Below, in pieces: positions 6,818 to 17,858 of a DNA stretch of 64,000 nucleotides. The first letter of the stretch is position 1. The number at the start of each line of letters is the position of its first letter. The stretch covers positions 186,001 through 250,000 of the forward strand of contig NZ_JAABOQ010000001.1 of the NCBI RefSeq assembly GCF_010671565.1. The letters run 5' to 3'. Both the position numbers and the translations under genes were made by a program. Origin of the DNA: Spongiivirga citrea. GTDB taxonomy: Bacteria > Bacteroidota > Bacteroidia > Flavobacteriales > Flavobacteriaceae. The notes under the pieces were generated by a model. It was not told the origin of the DNA. It did not search any database and saw only the letters and a program-made list of their open reading frames with translations.

Positions 6818-8866
6818 TTACTCCGGATACTCAACCCGTAAATGATAGATATTATTCAGTTTACGCTTTAATACTTTTTTAATAATTTGAATTTCTTTAA
6901 AGGTAATATCGGCATTTAGAAATTGTCCTTCTTCCATTTGCTTATCAATAATACGCTCAACAAAATTGTCGATCTTAGAAGCTGTTGGCTCTTTTAAACT
7001 TTTAGAAGCGGCTTCCACAGAATCCGACATCATTAGGATTGCAGTCTCTCTAGAAAATGGCATCGGGCCGGGATAACGGAAATCGTCTATATTGGTTTCA
7101 GGATTGATCTCCTGTTGTTTCATAAAGAAATAATAAACGGGAAGTGTACCGTGATGCGTTCGTATAAAATCAATAATACGGTCAGGTAAGTTGTTCTTTT
7201 TTGCAATTTTAATTCCCTCTAAAACATGATCAAAAATAATACGAGCACTTTCATCCGGTGCTAACTCATCATGCGGATTGATAGATGTGGCTTGATTCTC
7301 TGAAAAATAAACTGGGTCATGCATCTTCCCAATATCATGATAGAGTGCTCCTACCCTAACCAACATGGCATTGGCTCCAATTTCATTCGCCGCAGCCTCG
7401 GCTAAATTGGCGACCTGTAACGAATGATGAAATGTTCCAGGCGCCACATTAGCCAATTCCTTTAATAGTTTAGAATTGGTATCTGATAATTCCAATAATG
7501 ATACGTCTGAAACGAGTCCGAATGCCTTTTCATAAATAAGGATTAAGAACAGTACTAAGAAACATAGCAGTCCATTCAAAGCAAAAAATCCAATGTTGGT
7601 CCAATTAAGTGCTGTTATTGTTCCTTCTTGAATAATTACAAATGCAAAATAGGCCAGTGCATACACAAACACAATTTGCCCAAGTGATATAAATAGGTTT
7701 GCACGGCGCGACAGCTCGCTTACTGTCAAAATTGTTACAATACCCGCGATGATTTGTAAAAACAAATACTCGAAACTATCCGGTACAATAAAACCAAGAA
7801 TTAAAACGGTAATTACGTGGGTAAATAATCCTAAACGTGCATCGAAAAACGCTTTAATCGTAATTGGCAAAATACAAAGTGGCACAATATATACATAGTC
7901 GGCTTTTACTTTCACCACGAAGGTGGTTAGTAACACCATCAAGATCATATTAAAAAATAGGAAGGTAACCTTGGTGTTATCTTCATAAATATCAAATCGA
8001 TATTTTTTAAGGAATAGAAACAGCATTAATAATGCTAATGCAACGAGCAGAGTGTAACCAACAACAATCCAGTAATAATTAGATTCGCTCCAGACCTGCG
8101 ATTCGTACTCGCTTTTCAAAGAATCTAAAATTCGGAAGGTTTGCCCTTCTACAACTTCTCCTTTTGATATGATACGAATGCCTTTTTCTACATTTCCCTT
8201 GGTATATGAAATGTTTTTTAGCGCATTTTCAGTAACAAGATCAGTACGTTCTTTATCAAATAAAACGTTCGGTTTGACTACTTCAAAAAGAAGATTATAG
8301 ACTTTGTCTGACAGATTTCTATATCGGGTTCCTTTTGTTTTGTCACGAACTCTCTGTCGGAGTTGGCTTATTTTAATCAGTTTGTCGATAGTGATTTCTT
8401 CTAGCTGATTTCCATTTTTTACCAGGTAACCGGTTTTCTTTTCTTGAGTTTCATCATTACTAATAATCCCTATCTGATAAAAACCCTTTAGCATATTATC
8501 GGCAAATCGTTTGACTTCAATTCGGGGGACTCCATCAATAATAGAATCTATCAGTACGGAGCGATAGCTGTCGTCGAGCTTTTTACTCACCTGATTTACT
8601 ACTTCACCATCAAAGCGATAGTAGGGTGTGATATTCTGTTTAATTCGCTCTTGATCTATCTCAATTTCGGCCTCGGTTTTCTGGATAGCGAAATCATACT
8701 CGGCATAAAGGTTTTCATACTGCCAAGGTTTTCCTTTTTGGAACTCATATTTAAACTTACCACCCTTCGGGAAAAAATAAACGATAAGTACTGTGGTCAA
8801 TACATATAAAAAGATCTTATAGATCAATGATTGATTTTGATAAATCCTACCGCTAAATTTATTCAT
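6818..8866 (-). CDS. 7TM receptor HD-domain phosphodiesterase (PgpH-like)
   Basis: A 682-residue membrane protein with the PgpH/7TMR-HDED layout: an N-terminal membrane segment (about 14-33), an extracytoplasmic domain (about 40-260) that includes ITPYYRFDGEVV, seven hydrophobic segments (about 264-446), then a cytoplasmic HD phosphohydrolase domain with GTFHHSL (477-483), YHDIGK (509-514; HDIG at 510-513) and RTHHGT further on. In Listeria, PgpH of this layout degrades c-di-AMP, so turnover of that nucleotide is the likely role. Length is normal. It is transcribed away from the thiolase gene and separated from it by about 200 bp. Confidence 0.88.
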   Translation of the reverse strand: MNKFSGRIYQNQSLIYKIFLYVLTTVLIVYFFPKGGKFKYEFQKGKPWQYENLYAEYDFAIQKTEAEIEIDQERIKQNITPYYRFDGEVVNQVSKKLDDSYRSVLIDSIIDGVPRIEVKRFADNMLKGFYQIGIISNDETQEKKTGYLVKNGNQLEEITIDKLIKISQLRQRVRDKTKGTRYRNLSDKVYNLLFEVVKPNVLFDKERTDLVTENALKNISYTKGNVEKGIRIISKGEVVEGQTFRILDSLKSEYESQVWSESNYYWIVVGYTLLVALALLMLFLFLKKYRFDIYEDNTKVTFLFFNMILMVLLTTFVVKVKADYVYIVPLCILPITIKAFFDARLGLFTHVITVLILGFIVPDSFEYLFLQIIAGIVTILTVSELSRRANLFISLGQIVFVYALAYFAFVIIQEGTITALNWTNIGFFALNGLLCFLVLFLILIYEKAFGLVSDVSLLELSDTNSKLLKELANVAPGTFHHSLQVANLAEAAANEIGANAMLVRVGALYHDIGKMHDPVYFSENQATSINPHDELAPDESARIIFDHVLEGIKIAKKNNLPDRIIDFIRTHHGTLPVYYFFMKQQEINPETNIDDFRYPGPMPFSRETAILMMSDSVEAASKSLKEPTASKIDNFVERIIDKQMEEGQFLNADITFKEIQIIKKVLKRKLNNIYHLRVEYPE

Positions 8867-9062
8867 ATATCCTATTCAACTGTACGAAACGAAGCTTTGT
8901 CTTGGGCTGTATTTCTATTTGTATTGGCGATTTGGTTGTTCCTAATTCGCTTACTTCCAAAAATAGTAAAAATAATGCGGGTTACATGTGTATTCTATTC
9001 AATGAGGCTTGTCAAAATCTTACCTTTTTTACTTAAATTCGCAGCACTTAAACACACACATC

Positions 9063-10238
9063 ATGAGTAAGAAAGTTGTTATTGTTAGCGCTGTAAGAAC
9101 TCCTATCGGGAGCTTTCTTGGAAGCCTATCTACTATACCAGCACCAAAGCTAGGTGCTACTGCAATTAAAGCTGCTTTATCGCGTATTAATCTAGACCCA
9201 ACAAAAGTTGACGAGGTTTTAATGGGAAATGTGGTTCAAGCGGGAACAGGACAGGCTCCTGCAAAACAAGCGGCAATTTATGCTGGTATTCCTGATACAG
9301 TTCCGTGTACAGCGATTAATAAAGTATGTGCTTCGGGTATGAAAGCGGTGATGCAAGGTGCACAGGCAATTGCATTGGGTGATGCTGAGATTGTTGTAGC
9401 TGGTGGTATGGAAAATATGAGTTTGATTCCACATTACATTCATTCGCGTGTTGGTAATAAGTTTGGTCCGATAACAATGATCGATGGAATGCAGAAAGAT
9501 GGGTTGGTAGATGCCTATGATCAAAATGCAATGGGAGTTTGTGGAGATCTTTGTGCTGCAGAGCACGATTTTAGTAGAGAAGATCAGGATGCATATGCAA
9601 TTCAGTCTTACACCAGATCGGCAGCTGCTTGGGACGCCGGAAAGTTTGATGATGAAGTAGTTCCCGTAGAAGTACCTCAGCGAAGAGGTGAGCCAAAAAT
9701 TGTCAATAGAGATGAAGAATATACTAATGTGAAAATGGATAAAATTCCTGCTTTGCGTCCAGCATTTTCTAAAGATGGAACGGTAACGGCTGCAAATGCA
9801 TCGACTATTAATGATGGTGCTGGTGCAGTAGTACTAATGAGTGAAGACAAAGCGAAAGAGCTTGGTTTAACTCCGCTTGCAACAATTAAAAGTTATGCTG
9901 ATGCTGCTCAGGAGCCAAAATGGTTTACCACAGCGCCAGCAAAAGCCTTACCAAAAGCATTGTCAAAAGCCAATGTTAGTATTGATGATGTCGACTATTT
10001 CGAGTTCAACGAGGCTTTTTCCGTGGTAGGTTTAGCCAATATGAAGTTATTAGGACTAACAGATGAAAATGTAAACGTCAACGGTGGTGCTGTTTCTTTA
10101 GGACATCCACTTGGCTGTTCTGGCGTTCGAATATTAATCACCTTAATTAATGTATTAAAACAAAATGATGCCAAACTTGGTGCTGCAGCCATCTGTAATG
10201 GTGGTGGTGGTGCATCGGCAATTGTTATTGAACGCTAA
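9063..10238 (+). CDS. acetyl-CoA C-acetyltransferase (thiolase)
   Basis: A 391-residue thiolase. The start is set at ATG 9063 (MSKKVVIVSAVRTPIGSF), because thiolases begin this way; an in-frame ATG 54 bp upstream would add an unlikely leader. Active-site features are the nucleophilic Cys89 (NKVCASGMKAV), NEAF near residue 320, the catalytic His in GGAVSLGHPLGCSG, and the C-terminal Cys in CNGGGGASA. It condenses or cleaves acetoacetyl-CoA/3-ketoacyl-CoA in fatty-acid or branched-chain catabolism or polyester-type synthesis. The short-chain biosynthetic class is favoured by overall length. The NlpC/P60 gene follows after 17 bp, so the two are probably co-transcribed, although no functional link is evident. 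Confidence 0.92.
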   Translation: MSKKVVIVSAVRTPIGSFLGSLSTIPAPKLGATAIKAALSRINLDPTKVDEVLMGNVVQAGTGQAPAKQAAIYAGIPDTVPCTAINKVCASGMKAVMQGAQAIALGDAEIVVAGGMENMSLIPHYIHSRVGNKFGPITMIDGMQKDGLVDAYDQNAMGVCGDLCAAEHDFSREDQDAYAIQSYTRSAAAWDAGKFDDEVVPVEVPQRRGEPKIVNRDEEYTNVKMDKIPALRPAFSKDGTVTAANASTINDGAGAVVLMSEDKAKELGLTPLATIKSYADAAQEPKWFTTAPAKALPKALSKANVSIDDVDYFEFNEAFSVVGLANMKLLGLTDENVNVNGGAVSLGHPLGCSGVRILITLINVLKQNDAKLGAAAICNGGGGASAIVIER

Positions 10239-10255
10239 TTAAGAGCGTATCCTTT

Positions 10256-11005
10256 ATGCAATACGGTATTTGTAATCTTGGTGTTGTCCCTTTACGATCG
10301 GAACCTCGTGATGCTAGCGAGCAGGTTTCGCAAGTGCTGTATGGTGAATTATTTAAGGTTTTGGAGCAGCGAAAAAAGTGGAGTCGTATTCGACTTGCTT
10401 TTGATAAATATGAAGGCTGGATTGATAACAAGCAGTATGTTGAGATTGAAGAAGACCAGTACAACAAATTAGTAGCTGACCAGCAAGAATTATCATCAGA
10501 CCTTATCGATTTTGTATCAGACCACAATAAGCAGTTATTGCCAATTCCCTTAGGAAGTTGTATTAGTAATCACGACACCTTCGACCACGAATTTGAAGGG
10601 AATAGTATCTCCGGTAAAAACGAAAAAGAAGCTCTTATAAAAACGGCGTTTCTATATTTAAACACTCCATATTTGTGGGGTGGAAAAACTCCTTTTGGTA
10701 TTGATTGTAGTGGTTTTACACAGATGGTTTACAAGCTAAATGGCTATGAGTTACTTCGAGATGCTTCACAACAGGCAACACAAGGCGAAGCTTTAAGTTT
10801 TATAGAGGAAAGTGAGCCGGGAGATCTAGCATTTTTTGATAACGAAGAAGGTGTAATCACACATGTTGGCATTATTATGAAGGATAATTATATTATTCAT
10901 GCCCATGGTAAGGTTCGTATTGACAGAATTGATCATACGGGAATTTTCAATTTAGATTCGAAAAAACACTCGCATAAATTGCGTGTTATTAAGAAGATCA
11001 TTTAA
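10256..11005 (+). CDS. NlpC/P60 family cell-wall hydrolase with SH3-like N-terminus
   Basis: A 249-residue C40 cysteine peptidase. Residues 1-65 look like a bacterial SH3 domain (GVVPLRSEPRDASEQVSQVLYGE, GWID), and residues about 122-249 are the catalytic domain: Cys151 in GIDCSGF, His203 in THVGI and the third polar position His215 or His217 in IIHAHGKVR. Such enzymes cut the gamma-D-Glu-diaminopimelate bond in muropeptides. There is no signal peptide, so it may act on imported cytoplasmic peptides in wall recycling, as for other leaderless C40 enzymes in this phylum. It lies 17 bp after the thiolase gene and is followed by a bidirectional terminator. Confidence 0.88.
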   Translation: MQYGICNLGVVPLRSEPRDASEQVSQVLYGELFKVLEQRKKWSRIRLAFDKYEGWIDNKQYVEIEEDQYNKLVADQQELSSDLIDFVSDHNKQLLPIPLGSCISNHDTFDHEFEGNSISGKNEKEALIKTAFLYLNTPYLWGGKTPFGIDCSGFTQMVYKLNGYELLRDASQQATQGEALSFIEESEPGDLAFFDNEEGVITHVGIIMKDNYIIHAHGKVRIDRIDHTGIFNLDSKKHSHKLRVIKKII

Positions 11006-11050
11006 GGTCGTAATTATTGTAAAAAATATAATTTAATTATGAGCACAAAA

Positions 11051-11082
11051 AAATCCGGATGCTTTAACATCCGGATTTTTTT
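11051..11082. terminator. bidirectional intrinsic terminator
   Basis: ATCCGGATG (11053-11061) and CATCCGGAT (11068-11076) form a perfect stem with a 6-nt loop, flanked by an A run on the left and a T run on the right. It lies between convergent genes ending at 11005 (+) and 11106 (-), and can serve both. Confidence 0.85.
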
Positions 11083-11105
11083 TATTTTATCGCGATAATC
11101 CGAAA

Positions 11106-12386
11106 TTATTCGCCTCCTTCTAATGTTGCTAATTTCGCTTTCATTTCACGGAATTTCTCGATGTTGTCTAATGTACCATAAATGTTCATTAGTGTTTTTG
11201 TAGCATCAATATCCTTTGGCTTTAATTCCAATACCTTCTCTAAGTAAGGAACTGCATCACGATAAAGACCTTCACGTTGCTTACGCAAATTTTCGTATTT
11301 AGCATTGTCTGCTCTAGAAGTTCCAAGACTATTCATTTCGTCAACAATCTTACCTTCTCCACCTAATAGCAAGGCAGCTAAATTTAAGTAAGCAGCCGAA
11401 TAGTCAGGATCTAACTCAACTGTTTTTTCATACAGTTCTTTCGCTTTTGCTGTATCACCTTGATCAGCAGTAATAACTCCAAGATTAAAGTAAAGAACAG
11501 GGTTGTTAGGGTCTTTCTGGATAGCTTCTTCCATTAACTCTTTAAACTTGTCCTTTTTATCTACCTTAATATAAAAGTTAGCTTCAGTTAACAATAAATC
11601 CATATCATCAGGATTTGCAGCGCGCGCTTCTTTTACAGCTTCGATCGCCTTGTCTATATTTCCTTGATCAGAATAAATTAATGCGATATTTTTTACGATC
11701 TCTGGAAGTCTAGAATCACTTTTAGCAGTTCTAAAATCTTTATAATCTTTTGATTTCTTGTAGAACTTCCAAGTAGTCTCATCCAATTCCTGCTCATTTC
11801 CACTGGCAACCTCAGTAGCAAAGTACTTGGTAGTAACACCTGTGTAACCAAGTTCTTTTAATTCTAAATAATACTTTAATGCAGAATCATAATCTTTACC
11901 ATTCACTGCGCTATTTGCAGCGAAATAAAGATAATCTTGTTGTGTATTATCTAACTGATAAGCCATGTATAGCTTTTTAGCTGCATCGTCAAATTTCTTG
12001 GCTCCATTTGCTGCCACTGCGGCATTCACTAAATCTGCACTAATATTGGTAAGCATTGGCCCAGCTTCCGAAGAGTATTTTGACTTACCAGTCTCTTTTT
12101 CAAAAGCGATCAATTCTTGAAAAGACTTTACTGCTGTTTCATACGCAGCATCATCTTTAGAAGCTTTCGCTTTTTGCTGATATATTTTTCCTTTCAAAAA
12201 ATATAATTTCGCCTTCGTCTTGGCATCCGCACTACCTATTAAACCATATGCAGCATCAATTGCTGTTGTTGCCTCATCAAGCTTGCTAGCTTTAAGCGCT
12301 TTTTCAGCAGCTTTAACTTCGTTTTTTTGTGCTAAGGCTACAGATCCGACTAACACGGCCGCAGCTACTAAAAACGTTTTTTTCAT
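11106..12386 (-). CDS. TPR-repeat exported protein
   Basis: A 426-residue protein with a signal peptide (residues 1-19, MKKTFLVAAAVLVGSVALAQ) followed by repeated helical pairs. Clear tetratricopeptide units include YSDQGNIDKAIEAVKEARAANP (read over about 240-263), NPVLYFNLGVITADQGDTAKAKELYEKTVELDPD (about 292-325) and the C-terminal AVPYLEKVLELKPKDIDATKTL. It is probably a periplasmic scaffold. It lies 22 bp downstream of gyrA on the same strand and could be co-transcribed. This linkage is, as far as I recall, common in Flavobacteriia. The function is not known. Confidence 0.8.
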   Translation of the reverse strand: MKKTFLVAAAVLVGSVALAQKNEVKAAEKALKASKLDEATTAIDAAYGLIGSADAKTKAKLYFLKGKIYQQKAKASKDDAAYETAVKSFQELIAFEKETGKSKYSSEAGPMLTNISADLVNAAVAANGAKKFDDAAKKLYMAYQLDNTQQDYLYFAANSAVNGKDYDSALKYYLELKELGYTGVTTKYFATEVASGNEQELDETTWKFYKKSKDYKDFRTAKSDSRLPEIVKNIALIYSDQGNIDKAIEAVKEARAANPDDMDLLLTEANFYIKVDKKDKFKELMEEAIQKDPNNPVLYFNLGVITADQGDTAKAKELYEKTVELDPDYSAAYLNLAALLLGGEGKIVDEMNSLGTSRADNAKYENLRKQREGLYRDAVPYLEKVLELKPKDIDATKTLMNIYGTLDNIEKFREMKAKLATLEGGE

Positions 12387-12408
12387 TTTAAAATAATTTA
12401 ATTCTTAC

Positions 12409-14964
12409 TTATTGTTGTTGTTCGTCAGTGTCATTATCAAGAGTTGTGCCATCTTCATTTTGACCCTCGTTTGATGTAGTATCCGCTTCGCTATTTTCAT
12501 CTAGTTCAGTTTCTTCTACATCGTCTTCGTCATGCATTACTTTTGCTACTGCGGCAATGGTATCATTACCTTTAAGATTAATAAGTCGTACCCCTTGCGT
12601 TGCACGTCCCATAACTCTTAAGCTTTCAATAGCCAAACGTATTGCTATACCTGATCTGTTGATAATCATAAGATCATCAGAATCAGTTACATTTTTAATG
12701 GCGACTAAGTTACCAGTTTTTTCGGTAACTGAAATGGTTTTTACTCCTTTTCCACCTCTGTTAGTTATGCGATAATCCTCTAAACTCGAACGTTTTCCAT
12801 AACCATTTTCGGATACAACAAGAATATTGCTCTCCATATCATCAACAGCAATCATACCGATAACCTCGTCCTTATCAGAAGCTAAGGTTATACCACGCAC
12901 ACCAGCGGCACCCCTACCCATCGGTCTGGTTTTAGCTTCTTCAAAACGAATTGCCTTACCAGATTTAAGAGCTAGCATTACCTGACTTTCACCTGTTGTT
13001 AATTTAGCTTCTAGTAACTCATCACCATCTTTAATAGTAATAGCGTTAATACCGTTTGATCTAGGTCTAGAGTATTGCTCTAATGAAGTTTTCTTAACCT
13101 GACCTTTCTTGGTCGCCATTATTACATAGTGATTGTTGATGTATTCCTCATCTTTTAGATCCTGAGTACAGATGAATGCTTTCACCTTGTCATCTTGCTC
13201 AATGTTAATCAGATTCTGAATCGCGCGACCTTTTGATGTTCTGCTTCCTTCAGGAATTTCATAAACACGCATCCAGAAGCATTTCCCTTTTTGAGTGAAG
13301 AATAACATATATTGATGATTGGTACCAACAAATAAATGTTCCAAGAAATCCTCATTCCTAGTAGTTGATGCTTTTTGACCAACTCCTCCTCTATTTTGCT
13401 TTTTATATTCAGTTAACGAGGTGCGTTTGATATAACCAGCATGCGAAATAGTAATTACTACTTTTTCATCTGGAATCATATCTTCGATACTCAAATCACC
13501 ACCAGCATATTCTATTCGTGAACGACGCTCATCACCATACTTATCTTTTACAACAAGTAATTCATCTTTGATGATCTCCATTCTACGCTCTTTTCTTGCA
13601 AGAATATCTTTTAAGTCTTCGATGGTTTTCATCAAATCATCATACTCCGCACGAAGTTTATCTTGTTCAAGACCTGTAAGCTGTCTCAATCGCATTTCTA
13701 CAATTGCCTTAGCCTGAATTTCGCTTAGCTCAAACGCTTTTATTAATGCTGCACGTGCTTCATCTGCATTTGCCGATGCACGAATTAATCTAATTACCTC
13801 GTCAATATTATCAGAAGCAATAATTAAACCTTCAACTATATGAGCACGCTCCTCAGCTTTTCGCAGTTCGTATTTAGTTCTTCTAGTTACAACCTCATGT
13901 CTATGCTCCACGAAATGGTGAATCATGTCTTTTACATTCAGCATTTCTGGGCGCCCATTTACTAAGGCGATATTATTTACGCTAAATGATGATTGAAGCG
14001 CTGTATACTTATATAATGTATTTAATACAATGTTGGGTATTGCATCTCTTTTCAGTGTATAAACGATGCGCATCCCATTACGATCAGACTCATCGCGGAT
14101 GGAAGAAATTCCATCAATCTTTTTATCATTAATCAAGTCGGCAGTTTTCTTGATCATGTCCGCCTTATTTACCTGATATGGTATTTCGTCAACAATGATA
14201 TGCTCTCGCCCTTTAATCTCTTCAAAAGAAGCTTTTGCTCTCATTACAACGCGACCTCGGCCTGTTTTAAGAGCTTCACGAACGCCATCATAACCATAAA
14301 TAATCCCACCAGTTGGAAAATCGGGTGCTTTAATATGTTCGATTAATTCGTCAATCTCAATATCGTTATTTTCAATATAAGCGATAGTACCATCTACAAC
14401 CTCTGAAAGATTGTGTGGAGGCATATTTGTCGCCATACCAACAGCAATACCTGAAGCACCGTTTACTAATAATCCAGGAATACGGGTTGGTAAAACAGTA
14501 GGTTCTTTTAAGGTATCATCAAAGTTTAGAGCATGGTCGACTGTCTCTTTGTCAATATCTGCCAACATGTCTTCTGATATCTTCCGCATTCGTGCTTCAG
14601 TATATCGCATTGCAGCAGGGCTATCGCCATCGACAGATCCGAAGTTTCCTTGCCCATCAACGAGCATATAACGTAAACTCCATTCCTGTGCCATACGCAC
14701 CATGGTATCATAAACAGAAGTATCGCCGTGTGGGTGATATTTACCTAATACCTCACCAACAATTCTTGCCGATTTTTTATAAGCACTATTAGCACGCACA
14801 CCAAGCTCGTACATTCCAAACAAAACCCTTCTGTGAACAGGTTTTAAACCATCACGAACATCTGGTAGGGCACGTGATACTATAACCGACATCGAGTAGT
14901 CGATGTAGGCCGATTTCATCTCATCTTCTATGTTGATAGGAATTAACTTTTCTCCTTCAGCCAT
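12409..14964 (-). CDS. gyrA: DNA gyrase subunit A
   Basis: An 851-residue type IIA topoisomerase breakage-reunion subunit. The catalytic tyrosine is Tyr121 ([10 protein letters not shown]). The quinolone-resistance region reads [17 protein letters not shown] (77-93), with Thr82 at the position of E. coli Ser83 and Asp86 at that of Asp87. The C-terminal half carries the beta-pinwheel repeats and a GyrA-box-like QNRGGVG, supporting GyrA over ParC. The last ~45 residues are a low-complexity acidic/Q tail ([14 protein letters not shown], ending DEQQQ). With GyrB it introduces negative supercoils. It is transcribed divergently from clpC. Confidence 0.95.
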   Translation of the reverse strand: MAEGEKLIPINIEDEMKSAYIDYSMSVIVSRALPDVRDGLKPVHRRVLFGMYELGVRANSAYKKSARIVGEVLGKYHPHGDTSVYDTMVRMAQEWSLRYMLVDGQGNFGSVDGDSPAAMRYTEARMRKISEDMLADIDKETVDHALNFDDTLKEPTVLPTRIPGLLVNGASGIAVGMATNMPPHNLSEVVDGTIAYIENNDIEIDELIEHIKAPDFPTGGIIYGYDGVREALKTGRGRVVMRAKASFEEIKGREHIIVDEIPYQVNKADMIKKTADLINDKKIDGISSIRDESDRNGMRIVYTLKRDAIPNIVLNTLYKYTALQSSFSVNNIALVNGRPEMLNVKDMIHHFVEHRHEVVTRRTKYELRKAEERAHIVEGLIIASDNIDEVIRLIRASANADEARAALIKAFELSEIQAKAIVEMRLRQLTGLEQDKLRAEYDDLMKTIEDLKDILARKERRMEIIKDELLVVKDKYGDERRSRIEYAGGDLSIEDMIPDEKVVITISHAGYIKRTSLTEYKKQNRGGVGQKASTTRNEDFLEHLFVGTNHQYMLFFTQKGKCFWMRVYEIPEGSRTSKGRAIQNLINIEQDDKVKAFICTQDLKDEEYINNHYVIMATKKGQVKKTSLEQYSRPRSNGINAITIKDGDELLEAKLTTGESQVMLALKSGKAIRFEEAKTRPMGRGAAGVRGITLASDKDEVIGMIAVDDMESNILVVSENGYGKRSSLEDYRITNRGGKGVKTISVTEKTGNLVAIKNVTDSDDLMIINRSGIAIRLAIESLRVMGRATQGVRLINLKGNDTIAAVAKVMHDEDDVEETELDENSEADTTSNEGQNEDGTTLDNDTDEQQQ

Positions 14965-15207
14965 GCACTCAAATTTTTAAAATTTATAGTATATACAATA
15001 AGGGCAATATACGTATTTAGACTGCTTACCTAAAAGAATCGTAACCTAAAATTTACAACGACTTATTAACAAAAATTAAGGCAATTAAAGTTTATAAGAA
15101 GGGTGTTAAATGTTTTGATTTTAAAGGTATTTTTTGTCTATTTACTTGACCTAACCTAAGAAGGGTATGGTTTTTGACTATACGACTTTATATTTTGTAT
15201 TTTTAAA

Positions 15208-15229
15208 GAACAAGGAGGAGGATCTTATG
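15208..15229 (+). promoter_or_regulatory. strong Shine-Dalgarno deciding the clpC start
   Basis: AAGGAGGAGG ends seven bases before the ATG at 15227. Most genes in this window have A-rich leaders with no Shine-Dalgarno, as usual in Bacteroidota, so this site stands out. It supports MDDNFSP as the true N-terminus rather than the in-frame ATG at 15167. Confidence 0.6.
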
Positions 15230-17767
15230 GATGATAATTTTTCACCGAGAGTAAAAGATGTAATTGCTTATAGTAAGGAAGAAGCCCTGCGGTTAGGCCA
15301 CGATTTTATAGGAACAGAGCATTTAATGTTAGGTTTATTACGCGATGGTAGTGGTAAAGCTATTAATATTTTAAATGCCTTAGATATTGATTTAAATCAC
15401 CTGCGACGTAAAGTAGAAATTTTGAGTCCTGCGAACCCGAATGTGACTGTTGGCAATGACAAAAAAAACCTGCATTTAACACGACAAGCAGAACGTGCTT
15501 TAAAAACTACCTTTTTAGAGGCCAAGTTGTTTCAAAGTACGTCTATTAATACTGCGCATTTACTTCTTTGCATTTTGCGCAATGAAAACGACCCAACCAC
15601 CAAACTCTTGAATAAACTAAAAGTAGATTATGATGGGGTTAAAGAACAATTTAAACTTATGATCACTAGTGACGATGACTATATAGATATACCGAAGGCT
15701 GAATCCTTCTCTGAAGAAGGTTCGTCTGAAGAATCAAAGGACAACCCTTTTAATAGTCCTGGAGGTAAAACGAACAAAAAATCAAAGACTCCAGTATTGG
15801 ATAATTTTGGGCGAGATTTAACTTCCTTTGCTGAAGAAGGTAAACTCGATCCTGTTGTCGGGCGTGAAAAAGAAATTCAACGTGTATCTCAAATTCTGAG
15901 CCGTCGTAAAAAGAATAATCCGTTATTGATAGGTGAACCAGGTGTCGGTAAATCTGCAATCGCTGAAGGATTAGCATTACGTATTATTCAAAAAAAGGTA
16001 TCAAGAATTCTATACAACAAGCGTGTTGTGACACTTGATCTTGCCAGTTTAGTGGCAGGAACGAAATATCGAGGTCAGTTTGAGGAACGGATGAAAGCCG
16101 TGATGAACGAGCTCGAAAAAAATGATGATATCATCTTATTTATTGATGAAATACATACGATTGTTGGTGCAGGAGGAGCAACAGGAAGTCTAGATGCTTC
16201 AAATATGTTTAAACCGGCACTTGCCCGAGGAGAAATTCAATGTATTGGTGCTACAACTTTAGATGAATATAGACAGTATATCGAAAAAGATGGTGCATTA
16301 GAACGTCGTTTTCAAAAAGTAATGGTCGAGCCTACTACTGTTGAGGAAACGGTTGAAATTCTAAATAATATAAAAGAAAAATATCAAGAACACCATAACG
16401 TAGAATATACCGATGCTGCTATTGAGGCATGTGTGAAGTTGACAAATCGTTATATGACCGATCGTTTTCTACCAGACAAGGCTATTGATGCCTTAGACGA
16501 AGCTGGATCTCGCGTACATATTACCAATATTGATGTACCCAAGCAGATTCTAGATTTAGAAAAACGCCTAGAAGAAGTTCGTGAGAATAAGAATTCTGTA
16601 GTTAAAAAACAGAAATATGAAGAGGCCGCCAAGCTACGTGATGATGAAAAGCGTATCGAAAAAGATTTAGCAGTAGCGCAAGAAAAATGGGAGGAAGAAT
16701 CAAAACTACATCGCGAATTAGTTACTGAAGATAATGTAGCTGATGTGGTGTCGATGATGACTGGAGTTCCAGTAAATAGAATTGCACAGACGGAAAGTAA
16801 TAAGTTGGCTGAATTGCCTCAACTTATAAAAGGCAAGGTAATAGGTCAAGATGATGCTGTTGCGAAAGTTGTAAAAGCTATTCAGCGTAACCGAGCAGGA
16901 TTGAAAGATCCTAACAAACCTATTGGTTCATTTATTTTCCTAGGCCAAACTGGTGTTGGAAAAACCCAACTTGCAAAGGTACTAGCTAAAGAACTTTTCG
17001 ATAGTGAAGAGTCTTTAATACGTATTGATATGAGTGAATATATGGAAAAATTTTCCATCTCTCGCCTTGTCGGTGCACCTCCAGGATATGTTGGTTATGA
17101 AGAAGGTGGACAGTTGACCGAAAAGGTTCGTAGAAAGCCATATTCAGTAGTGCTTTTAGATGAAATTGAAAAAGCTCATCCTGACGTATTCAATATGATG
17201 TTGCAAGTATTAGATGATGGATATTTGACGGATAGTCTAGGTCGAAAGATCGATTTTAGAAATACGATTATTATCATGACATCTAATATAGGTGCCAGAA
17301 AATTAAAAGACTTCGGACAGGGTGTTGGTTTTGGTACTTCTGCTAGAAAACAACAAGCAGATACAAATGCAAAGGCAATTATTGAAAATGCGCTTAAAAA
17401 AGCATTCGCACCTGAGTTTTTAAATAGAATTGATGATGTTGTAGTCTTCAATGCCCTAGAGCGCGAAGATATCCACTTGATCATTGATATTGAATTAGAA
17501 AAACTGTTTAAACGCATTCAAGATATTGGCTACAACCTGAGTCTAAGTAAAGAGGCTAAGGATTACATAGCCGAAAAAGGGTTTGACAAGCAATACGGTG
17601 CTAGACCTCTTAAGCGTGCAATTCAAAAATATATAGAAGATGCGTTAGCTGAGGAGATTATCACCTCTAAAATTGCTGAAGGTGATCAGATTCACATGGA
17701 ACTTGATAAAGACAGTGAAGAATTGACAATAAAAATAAAGAAGGCTGAGAAATCAGCAGAATCGTAA
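15227..17767 (+). CDS. clpC: ATP-dependent Clp protease ATPase subunit ClpC
   Basis: An 846-residue Hsp100 unfoldase. Order: double Clp-N repeat (about 1-145), linker, AAA+ domain 1 with Walker [10 protein letters not shown] and Walker [10 protein letters not shown], a short middle domain with an UVR-like [19 protein letters not shown], and AAA+ domain 2 with GQTGVGKTQ and [15 protein letters not shown], then the D2-small domain. The UVR-like middle segment and length separate ClpC from ClpB. It feeds substrates to ClpP, which is not in this window. The start is placed at the ATG preceded by the strong Shine-Dalgarno. Upstream lies gyrA in the opposite direction. A terminator follows at 17791. 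Confidence 0.94.
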   Translation: MDDNFSPRVKDVIAYSKEEALRLGHDFIGTEHLMLGLLRDGSGKAINILNALDIDLNHLRRKVEILSPANPNVTVGNDKKNLHLTRQAERALKTTFLEAKLFQSTSINTAHLLLCILRNENDPTTKLLNKLKVDYDGVKEQFKLMITSDDDYIDIPKAESFSEEGSSEESKDNPFNSPGGKTNKKSKTPVLDNFGRDLTSFAEEGKLDPVVGREKEIQRVSQILSRRKKNNPLLIGEPGVGKSAIAEGLALRIIQKKVSRILYNKRVVTLDLASLVAGTKYRGQFEERMKAVMNELEKNDDIILFIDEIHTIVGAGGATGSLDASNMFKPALARGEIQCIGATTLDEYRQYIEKDGALERRFQKVMVEPTTVEETVEILNNIKEKYQEHHNVEYTDAAIEACVKLTNRYMTDRFLPDKAIDALDEAGSRVHITNIDVPKQILDLEKRLEEVRENKNSVVKKQKYEEAAKLRDDEKRIEKDLAVAQEKWEEESKLHRELVTEDNVADVVSMMTGVPVNRIAQTESNKLAELPQLIKGKVIGQDDAVAKVVKAIQRNRAGLKDPNKPIGSFIFLGQTGVGKTQLAKVLAKELFDSEESLIRIDMSEYMEKFSISRLVGAPPGYVGYEEGGQLTEKVRRKPYSVVLLDEIEKAHPDVFNMMLQVLDDGYLTDSLGRKIDFRNTIIIMTSNIGARKLKDFGQGVGFGTSARKQQADTNAKAIIENALKKAFAPEFLNRIDDVVVFNALEREDIHLIIDIELEKLFKRIQDIGYNLSLSKEAKDYIAEKGFDKQYGARPLKRAIQKYIEDALAEEIITSKIAEGDQIHMELDKDSEELTIKIKKAEKSAES

Positions 17768-17790
17768 ATAAATTTTAGACAACCTTGTAA

Positions 17791-17826
17791 AACTTCATCC
17801 TTTTAACAATGGATGAAGTTTTTTTG
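17791..17826 (+). terminator. intrinsic terminator of clpC
   Basis: AACTTCATCC (17791-17800) and GGATGAAGTT (17811-17820) form a perfect 10-bp stem with a 10-nt loop, followed by a T run. Confidence 0.85.
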
Positions 17827-17858
17827 TATCTTTAAAATACTACTAGCAACAATCAAAA

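Noticed and set aside
9219-10192. ORFs antisense to the thiolase gene (115, 71 and 65 residues)
   Set aside because: Their composition is skewed towards His/Ser/Ile/Leu, as expected from reading a coding strand backwards, with no known motif; the thiolase fully explains the region.
10225-10527. 100-residue ORF antisense to the NlpC/P60 gene
   Set aside because: It overlaps a well-supported gene and has the composition of a shadow frame.
12409-14964. Assignment as topoisomerase IV subunit A (ParC) rather than GyrA
   Set aside because: The full C-terminal pinwheel with a GyrA-box-like motif and the acidic tail fit GyrA; ParC's C-terminal domain is usually shorter or lacks the box.
15167-15226. 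20-residue longer N-terminus for ClpC
   Set aside because: The upstream ATG lacks a ribosome site and adds a non-homologous leader, while the ATG at 15227 has a strong Shine-Dalgarno and starts the conserved Clp-N domain.
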